DNA of 5,523 nucleotides from Acidimicrobiales bacterium (lineage in GTDB: Bacteria; Actinomycetota; Acidimicrobiia; Acidimicrobiales; RAAP-2). Below, piece by piece: positions 1 to 5,523 of the stretch. The position numbers and the translations under genes were made by a program. Positions within the stretch are counted from its first letter, which is position 1; every line of letters starts with the position of its first letter. The notes under the pieces are model-generated. The model did not search any database. It was not told where the DNA came from and saw only the letters and a program-made list of their open reading frames with translations. The stretch is taken from assembly GCA_017882985.1 (NCBI GenBank), contig JADGOK010000084.1:1-5523 (forward strand). Direction: 5' to 3'.

Positions 1-1
1 G

Positions 2-157
2 CGACGTGTCAGTTCGGTCCAGTTGCACGACCTCGGTCTCGAGGACGAACACGTGAGCGCCAGCACGCAGTTGACCGACGGCGGTGAACAGTTCTACAGT
101 GACCGCGCGACACGCCCGTGCGGGCGCTTCGCCCTCGTCGCGAAACGGGCGTCGTAG
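2..157 (+). CDS. C-terminal end of an unrecognised protein (partial, start outside window)
   Basis: An open frame enters from the left edge and ends at a TAG at 155-157, giving 51 residues that finish in CGRFALVAKRAS. Almost every codon has G or C at the third position, as in the genes downstream, and the other two forward frames look less coding-like. This supports a real gene end. The fragment is too short to identify. The closing pattern (G-R-F-x-L-V-A-x-R) resembles the last beta strand of several enzyme folds, including some methyltransferases, but this is only a resemblance. It ends 29 bases before the murL start on the same strand with no obvious terminator between them, so the two could share a transcript. 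Confidence 0.45.
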   Translation, partial: RRVSSVQLHDLGLEDEHVSASTQLTDGGEQFYSDRATRPCGRFALVAKRAS

Positions 158-176
158 CATGAGACCGTCATGAGAC
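158..176. repeat. Short direct repeat catgagac x2 before murL
   Basis: The 8-mer catgagac occurs at 158-165 and again at 169-176, separated by three bases, in the short gap between the upstream stop codon and the murL start. It could be chance or a regulator half-site pair, and nothing else in the window supports a function. The ATG inside the second copy (170) opens only a six-codon frame that stops at 188-190, overlapping the murL GTG. Confidence 0.3.
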
Positions 177-186
177 GAGACCACGC

Positions 187-1447
187 GTGACCTCGCGCGC
201 ACTGCTCTTTCGCTACACCGGACTTGAGGTCGACGACGACACCCTGACCGGTCACTTCGACCTCGACGGACGACGGTTCAAAGAGTCGGTCACGATTGAG
301 GGCGTTGGTACGCTCCGCACGCCGGCCGTGCGAGCCGTCGCCGAGCTCTGGTACTTGGTTGCCGGGCTCTCCTATTACAAGACGGGCGCGGCGCGTCGGA
401 TTGACCTCGCCGCGACGCCGGTGGGCGCGAAGGGTCGGGCGCTCTTCGACGCGGCCCTGCGCGACGGACTGGCTGAATTCTCGTTCCGCAACGATCTGCC
501 GCTCGACGACGTGATCGTCGAAGGCGGCGTCGACGTCGTGACCTACGCTCCCGCCCTCGCCGCACATCGCGTGCTGACTCCTTTTGGCGGGGGTATCGAC
601 TCCGTCGTGACGGCCACACAGTTGCTCGGCCACGTCGACCAGGCGCTGTTCATCGTGAGCCCGCCGAACGTTCGATTCGCACCGCTCGAAGATACCGCCG
701 CCGTCACCGGACTGCCGATCGTTCGCGCCACGCGCTCCCTCGATGATCAAGTACTCGATGGCGACGATTCGTTCTTTCGCGGGCACGTCCCGGTCACGGC
801 GATGATCGCGCTCCTCGCGGCGGTCGCCGCGGTCGCCTCGGGCCGAGGTGGTGTCGCGATGAGCAACGAACACTCAGCCTCGTCGCCGAACCTTCGCTGG
901 CTCGAGCGCGACGTCAATCACCAGTGGAGCAAGTCCTGGATCGCCGAAGAACTGATCGGCGACGCGCTCGACGAGGTGGTCGGACCGGACCTGGTGGTCG
1001 CGAGCTACCTACGCGACCGAAGCGAGCTGTGGGTTGCCCAACGGTTCGCCCAGCAATCGTCGTTTCACCACGTCTTTCGAAGTTGCAATCGCGCGTTCAC
1101 TCAGCGAAGCGCCGAACGGGCCACGTCGTGGTGCGGCGAGTGTGACAAGTGCCTCTTCATCGACCTGATCCTCGCGCCCTTCTTGTCGCGCGCCGCGTTG
1201 CGAGCGATCTTCGACGGCGAACCCTTGAGTCGACCGGACCTCGAAGGTTCGCTTCGCGCCTTGGTGGGCGTCGGACTCGACCACAAGCCCTTCGAGTGTG
1301 TGGGCGACCCCGACGAGAGCGCCGTCGCACTGATGAAAGTGAGCGCCCTCGACGAATGGGCCGACGTCACCGCCCTTCGCGAACTGGCGCTCCTCGTCCA
1401 GCCCGAACGAGACTTCGACGATCTGCTCTCCCCCTTAGGACCCTCGC

Positions 1448-1473
<26 letters not shown>
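187..1473 (+). CDS. murL: UDP-MurNAc-L-Ala-L-Glu epimerase (MurL), PP-loop family
   Basis: A cytoplasmic peptidoglycan-precursor enzyme. MurL uses ATP, releasing AMP and pyrophosphate, to invert the terminal L-glutamate of UDP-MurNAc-L-Ala-L-Glu to D-glutamate. The 428-residue product has a PP-loop pyrophosphatase motif, PFGGGIDSVVT (residues 132-142), an adenylate-forming signature as in QueC-like enzymes. It also has the conserved-looking blocks HVPVTAM (200-206), SNEHSAS (227-233) and NHQWSKS (244-250). A cysteine cluster CGECDKC (316-322) with Cys300 upstream could bind metal. Residues 1-125 form an N-terminal region preceding the PP-loop. There is no signal peptide or membrane segment. 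The GTG at 187 is chosen because an in-frame TGA lies at 160-162 with no better start between them; its Shine-Dalgarno is weak. The identification rests on the PP-loop and Cys pattern, a length close to the family's, and the overlap with a Mur ligase. A generic QueC-like PP-loop protein is the alternative. The assignment is by recognition, not by alignment. Confidence 0.8.
1437..1450 (+). promoter_or_regulatory. Ribosome binding site and start codon of murD2, inside murL
   Basis: An AGGA at 1437-1440 sits seven bases before the GTG at 1448, still within the murL coding frame. murL ends at 1473, so the two genes overlap by 26 bases. This spacing supports the 1448 start. It also suggests that ribosomes finishing murL help load murD2, keeping the ligase and the epimerase in step. 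Confidence 0.55.
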
Positions 1474-2846
<1,373 letters not shown>

Positions 2847-2897
2847 GCAAGGAGAAACACTACCCGATTGAGGCTAATCGCCCAATCGAAAGGGACC
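2847..2897 (-). other. holB to tRNA-Thr spacer with small inverted repeats
   Basis: The 51-base gap between the holB stop and the tRNA 5' end is the only AT-richer stretch of any size. It contains CGATT (2865-2869) facing AATCG (2876-2880) across six bases. It also contains CGATTG (2865-2870) facing CAATCG (2883-2888) across twelve bases. These pairings are mutually exclusive and short, and no T-run follows, so it does not look like a strong intrinsic terminator. A tRNA promoter fits the same bases. Confidence 0.4.
2857..2885 (-). promoter_or_regulatory. Candidate promoter of tRNA-Thr
   Basis: On the minus strand TTGGGC (2885-2880) is followed after 17 bases by TAGTGT (2862-2857), ten bases before the tRNA 5' end. 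This fits the TTGNNN and TANNNT consensus of vegetative sigma factors with ideal spacing and a sensible distance to the mature tRNA. The match is partial (three of six bases in each box), so the tRNA could instead be processed from the holB transcript. Confidence 0.45.
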
Positions 2898-3986
2898 CTA
2901 GAACTCCATCAGCGACAGCATGAGGTCGTTCAGCAGCAACGTCTCGTCGACGTTGAGTGAGAGTCGACGACTGGTCTCGGCGACCGCGTCGAGTGCACGC
3001 AGTGACGCGCCCACCCGGTACCCGCTTCTCGCCTCGCCCCCCTTGTCGTCGCCGAGGTTCGCGGTCATCCGTTCGCGGTAGACCGACGTCAAGGCGCTCA
3101 ATCCGAAGCGAAGCTCGTCGATACGGAACCGTCGCTGTTCACGCTTGAACTGGGCCTCGATGTCGCGTCGATTGGCGACGGATCGTTGACCGAACTCGCG
3201 CGCGTCCAGGACCAGACGGGCGAGTTCCTCCTCCTGCATCTGTACCAAGGGCGCAACCGCCTGATCGAGCGACGACGAGATCGCGCTGGCGACCGCGACC
3301 GACGAGGCCGGCGTGCCCTTCAACTGCTCGGGGATGTCGCGCCACTGCGCGATTCGTTCGCCGAGGGCGGCGTCACGCGCCAAGACCCGGGCTCGTCGCA
3401 GATTACCGTTTGCCGCGCTCGCCACCACGCGCGCGTCGGCGAGCGGGACCCCTTCACCCACCAGAATCTCCTCGAGGTCGGTCGCGCTGAGTCCCTTCAG
3501 TCTCACTTCAACACACCGAGAGACAATGGTGTCAAGACCCCCGGGTACGTCCTCGGCACTCAGGAGAAAGATCGTGCGTGACGGCGGTTCCTCCAGCGAC
3601 TTGAGGAGCGCGGGCGCGCTGGGCGAAGCGCCGGTGGTCGTCAGTTCGACGTTCTCGAGGACTACGATCTGGCGGGCGGCACCGATCGGACGGCGTCGAG
3701 CGACCCGCTCGGCCGTGCGCAATTCGTCGATGCGCCACGACACGCCCGAGCGTTCGATGAAGGTGACGTCGGGGTCATTGCCGCTCAAGACCAAACGACA
3801 GGTCTCGCACGTTCCGCAGCCGTTCTCGGCACATTGCAGCCCCGCCGCGAACGCGTTCAGCGCGTCGTGCAGACTCGACCCGACGGGACCGGTGAAGAGA
3901 TACGCGTGCACCGGATTGGCCACGTACTGACGCATCGCGGCGATCGCCCGGTCCTGTCCGACGAGACGGTCGAAGACGTCACTCAT
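2898..3986 (-). CDS. holB: DNA polymerase III subunit delta' (clamp loader)
   Basis: Delta' is a structural subunit of the clamp loader, which with tau/gamma and delta places the beta sliding clamp on primed DNA in the cytoplasm. The 362-residue protein opens with the AAA+ pattern FDRLVGQDRAI (5-15) and HAYLFTGPVGSS (27-38). Its zinc module has cysteines 52, 57, 60 and 63. Further features are a Walker-B-like strand VVLENVE (108-114), LLKSLEEPP (127-135) and the SRC motif at 156-158 that marks delta' as donor of an arginine to the neighbouring ATP site. The P-loop region lacks the Gly-Lys-Thr, so it probably does not bind ATP; E. coli delta' is also an inactive ATPase. The ATG at 3986 is preferred over the frame's upstream start at 4037, which adds 17 Pro/Ser-rich residues, because family members begin close to the FDRLVGQD block. 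With this start the gene overlaps the tmk end by 8 bases (ATGAGTGA), implying translational coupling. Confidence 0.92.
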   Translation of the reverse strand: MSDVFDRLVGQDRAIAAMRQYVANPVHAYLFTGPVGSSLHDALNAFAAGLQCAENGCGTCETCRLVLSGNDPDVTFIERSGVSWRIDELRTAERVARRRPIGAARQIVVLENVELTTTGASPSAPALLKSLEEPPSRTIFLLSAEDVPGGLDTIVSRCVEVRLKGLSATDLEEILVGEGVPLADARVVASAANGNLRRARVLARDAALGERIAQWRDIPEQLKGTPASSVAVASAISSSLDQAVAPLVQMQEEELARLVLDAREFGQRSVANRRDIEAQFKREQRRFRIDELRFGLSALTSVYRERMTANLGDDKGGEARSGYRVGASLRALDAVAETSRRLSLNVDETLLLNDLMLSLMEF

Positions 3987-4590
3987 CGGGCCAGGCGAGC
4001 GTGGCGAGGACGGCGTCGACGCGCGCGGCGACGTCATCCTCCGACGGGGTGCCGTCGATGACGACCCAGCGATCCGGCCCTTGAACAGCGAGTTCGAGGT
4101 AACCCTGGCGAACCCGTTCGTGGAACGCTAGGTCCGCCGATTCGAAACGATCCTCGTGGTTTCGCACGCGTCGCTCGTCGGCGACCTCGAGCGGGACGTC
4201 GATGAGAAGGGTGAGGTCCGGCACGCACGAGCCGATCGCCATCGCCGTTGCCGCGCGCAGTTCGGCGAGGTCGACGCCTCGTCCGTAGCCCTGGTAGGCG
4301 AGCGTGGAGGCGTAGTACCGGTCACTCACGACGCTGCGTCCACCGGCGAGCGCCGGCTCGATGACCGTCGTGGTGTGATGCGAACGGTCCGCCAACATGA
4401 GCAGCGACTCGGTCGTGGGCGTCATGCGCGTCGCCGCGTCGAGCACCCAACGGCGCAGTTCGGCTCCCATGGGAGTGTCGCCCGGCTCGAAGGCGAAGAG
4501 CGCGCCGCGCTGCGCGGCCACGCGGCGCGCCTGCGTGCTCTTGCCGCTCGCGTCGATACCTTCAAAGACGAGGAAGAGCCCTCGACTCAT
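3979..4590 (-). CDS. tmk: Thymidylate kinase (dTMP kinase)
   Basis: Transfers the gamma phosphate of ATP to dTMP to give dTDP, an essential cytoplasmic step to dTTP. The protein has 203 residues, the usual size. The P-loop is GIDASGKST (11-19), the substrate segment EPGDTPMGAELR is at 35-46, and the DRYY motif is at 90-93 followed by YQGYGRG (99-105). A basic lid segment, DERRVRNHEDRFE (138-150), leads into HERVRQGYLELA (157-168). The P-loop lacks the arginine of type I kinases while the lid is arginine-rich, which matches the type II (E. coli-like) pattern. The ATG at 4590 shares its A with the topA stop (TAATG), and the 3' end overlaps holB by 8 bases, so topA, tmk and holB look like one coupled unit. 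All visible key residues are present. Confidence 0.96.
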   Translation of the reverse strand: MSRGLFLVFEGIDASGKSTQARRVAAQRGALFAFEPGDTPMGAELRRWVLDAATRMTPTTESLLMLADRSHHTTTVIEPALAGGRSVVSDRYYASTLAYQGYGRGVDLAELRAATAMAIGSCVPDLTLLIDVPLEVADERRVRNHEDRFESADLAFHERVRQGYLELAVQGPDRWVVIDGTPSEDDVAARVDAVLATLAWPDE

Positions 4591-5523
4591 TACTCGTCGT
4601 CCGTGTGTTGCGCCTTAGCCGCGAGTGCAGCGTTCACCTTCGAGCCCTTCGCCACCGCGGCGCGCTTGGTGGCGCCAGTGGACTTCTTCGCGCCAACCTT
4701 CTTCGTCGACGCCTTCTTCGCGGGAACCTTCTTCACGGCCTTCTTCGCGGCCTTTCGCACACGCGTCGACGGCTCGGCGTTTCGTCGCTCCGCGAGAAGT
4801 TCGCACGCGCGGTCCAACGAGATCGTCTCGGGCGTGTCGCCGAGTCGTAACGTCGCGTTGGTCTCGCCGTCGGTGACGTACAGCCCGAAGCGCCCGCTGC
4901 GCACGACCACTTCCTTCTTGGTGACGGGGTCCTCACCGAGTTCTTTCAGTGGCCCCGCGGCGGCGCGGCGGCCGCGTTGCTTGGGCTGGGCCAAGAGAGT
5001 CAGCGCTCCGGCCAGGTCGATCGTGAAGATCTGGTCCTCGCTCTCGAGCGATCGCGTCTCCTTGCCCCACGTGAGGTACGGGCCGTAGCGCCCGTTCTGG
5101 GCGAGGATCGGCTCGCCGCCCTCGGGATGGTCGCCGACGGTACGGGGCAGCGAGAGTAGTTGCAGCGCGTCGTCGAGCGTGACGGTCTCGGGCGCCATGG
5201 TCGAGAACAGCGACGCGGTCCTGGGCTTGTCCTTGGGGCTCAGCATTTCGCCGACCTGGACGTAGGGGCCGTAGCGTCCGGCCTTCAGATAGATCGGTTG
5301 ACCACTCTCGCGGTCGGGTCCGAGTTCGCGATCGTTGCTCGGCGCCGCCAGCAGTTCCAACGCGTGTTCGACGCTGAGTGAATCGGGTTCGGTCGCCTCG
5401 GGGATCGAGGCGCGGTCCTCGCCGTGCACCAGGTAGGGGCCGTAGCGACCCGAGCGGACCGAGACCATCTCACCGTCGGGCCCCGCGCCCAGGGGGATCG
5501 AATTGATGGCCGCGAAGTCGAAC
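4590..5523 (-). CDS. topA: DNA topoisomerase I, C-terminal part (start outside window)
   Basis: A type IA topoisomerase that relaxes negative supercoils. Only the last 310 residues are present; the frame runs off the right edge, so the toprim and catalytic tyrosine domains are not visible. The fragment shows four toprim-associated C-terminal repeats, each centred on a G-R-[YF]-G-x-Y core, spaced about 60 residues apart and each followed by a T/S-[LI]-x-x-A-x-x-L-L helix signature. These repeats help bind DNA. A lysine/alanine-rich tail of about 45 residues follows, as in actinobacterial TopA, where such tails aid DNA binding and processivity. An apparent ATG at 5468 is internal: in-frame coding continues upstream as FDFAAINSIPLGAGPDGE. 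The gene ends in TAA overlapping the tmk ATG by one base. Confidence 0.95.
   Translation of the reverse strand, partial: FDFAAINSIPLGAGPDGEMVSVRSGRYGPYLVHGEDRASIPEATEPDSLSVEHALELLAAPSNDRELGPDRESGQPIYLKAGRYGPYVQVGEMLSPKDKPRTASLFSTMAPETVTLDDALQLLSLPRTVGDHPEGGEPILAQNGRYGPYLTWGKETRSLESEDQIFTIDLAGALTLLAQPKQRGRRAAAGPLKELGEDPVTKKEVVVRSGRFGLYVTDGETNATLRLGDTPETISLDRACELLAERRNAEPSTRVRKAAKKAVKKVPAKKASTKKVGAKKSTGATKRAAVAKGSKVNAALAAKAQHTDDE
4626..4763 (-). other. Lys/Ala-rich basic tail of TopA
   Basis: About 46 residues alternate basic clusters with Ala, Val and Thr (for example KKAVKKVPAKKAS), with periodic aag codons that show as cttctt on the + strand. The tail is probably disordered and binds DNA non-specifically. 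It ends in a short acidic cap, HTDDE. Confidence 0.8.
4872..5450 (-). repeat. Four TopA C-terminal repeat units
   Basis: Core units GRYGPYLV (near 5450-5427), GRYGPYV (near 5279-5259), GRYGPYLT (near 5093-5070) and GRFGLYVT (near 4895-4872) recur every 170-200 bases within topA. The DNA is also similar at the core: ggccgtagcg appears on the + strand in the first three. The fourth unit is diverged (F for Y, L for P). They are protein-domain repeats rather than mobile or regulatory DNA. Confidence 0.85.

Noticed and set aside
94..873. 259-residue open frame on the minus strand opposite murL
   Set aside because: Arg/Glu/His-rich low-complexity translation typical of the antisense of GC-rich genes; no recognisable motif, and the + strand frame has a clear PP-loop.
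3987..4037. Longer holB start at 4037 adding 17 residues
   Set aside because: The extension is Pro/Ser/Arg-rich, lies wholly within tmk coding sequence and precedes the usual family start; the ATG at 3986 gives a normal 8-base overlap.
4626..4763. Periodic cttctt/aagaag DNA as a possible tandem repeat or CRISPR-like array
   Set aside because: Explained by lysine-pair codons in the TopA tail; spacing is irregular and there are no spacers.
4156..5088. 310-residue + strand frame opposite tmk and topA
   Set aside because: Its Phe/Ala-rich section is simply the complement of the lysine/alanine tail of TopA; tmk and topA motifs on the minus strand are unambiguous.
5466..5468. ATG at 5468 as the start of a separate 292-residue protein
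   Set aside because: The frame stays open to the window edge with TopA-like sequence, so this is an internal methionine.

Overview
The window is high-GC bacterial DNA with strong G/C preference at third codon positions. Two things suggest an actinobacterium, possibly of the Acidimicrobiia type. One is a TopA with repeated C-terminal toprim-associated units followed by a lysine/alanine-rich tail. The other is the compact order topA-tmk-holB. The placement is inference from gene style and order, with no phylogeny behind it.

Layout: the left half is read on the + strand. It starts with the tail of an unrecognised gene (to 157). Then come two overlapping genes: a PP-loop protein that I identify as MurL, the UDP-MurNAc-L-Ala-L-Glu epimerase (187-1473), and a Mur ligase that fits its partner MurD2 (1448-2800). 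The right half is read on the - strand. In transcription order it holds the end of topA (entering at 5523, ending at 4590), thymidylate kinase tmk (4590-3979), DNA polymerase III delta' holB (3986-2898), and a complete tRNA-Thr with anticodon CGT (2846-2771). The two halves converge. The last codons and the stop codon of murD2 lie inside the antisense of the tRNA gene's 3' half.

How the genes work together: murL and murD2 would form a two-step route to the D-glutamate of peptidoglycan. MurD2 adds L-Glu to UDP-MurNAc-L-Ala, and MurL then inverts that residue at the cost of ATP. The usual route makes free D-Glu first (MurI) and then adds it (MurD). This pathway is known from Xanthomonas and has been proposed for some actinobacteria; it is not new, but it is the most interesting biology here. 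The - strand genes are DNA-maintenance housekeeping: supercoil relaxation, dTTP synthesis and clamp loading. They are packed with 1-nt and 8-nt overlaps, which suggests one transcript with translational coupling. I found no mobile element, CRISPR array, rRNA or credible new system.
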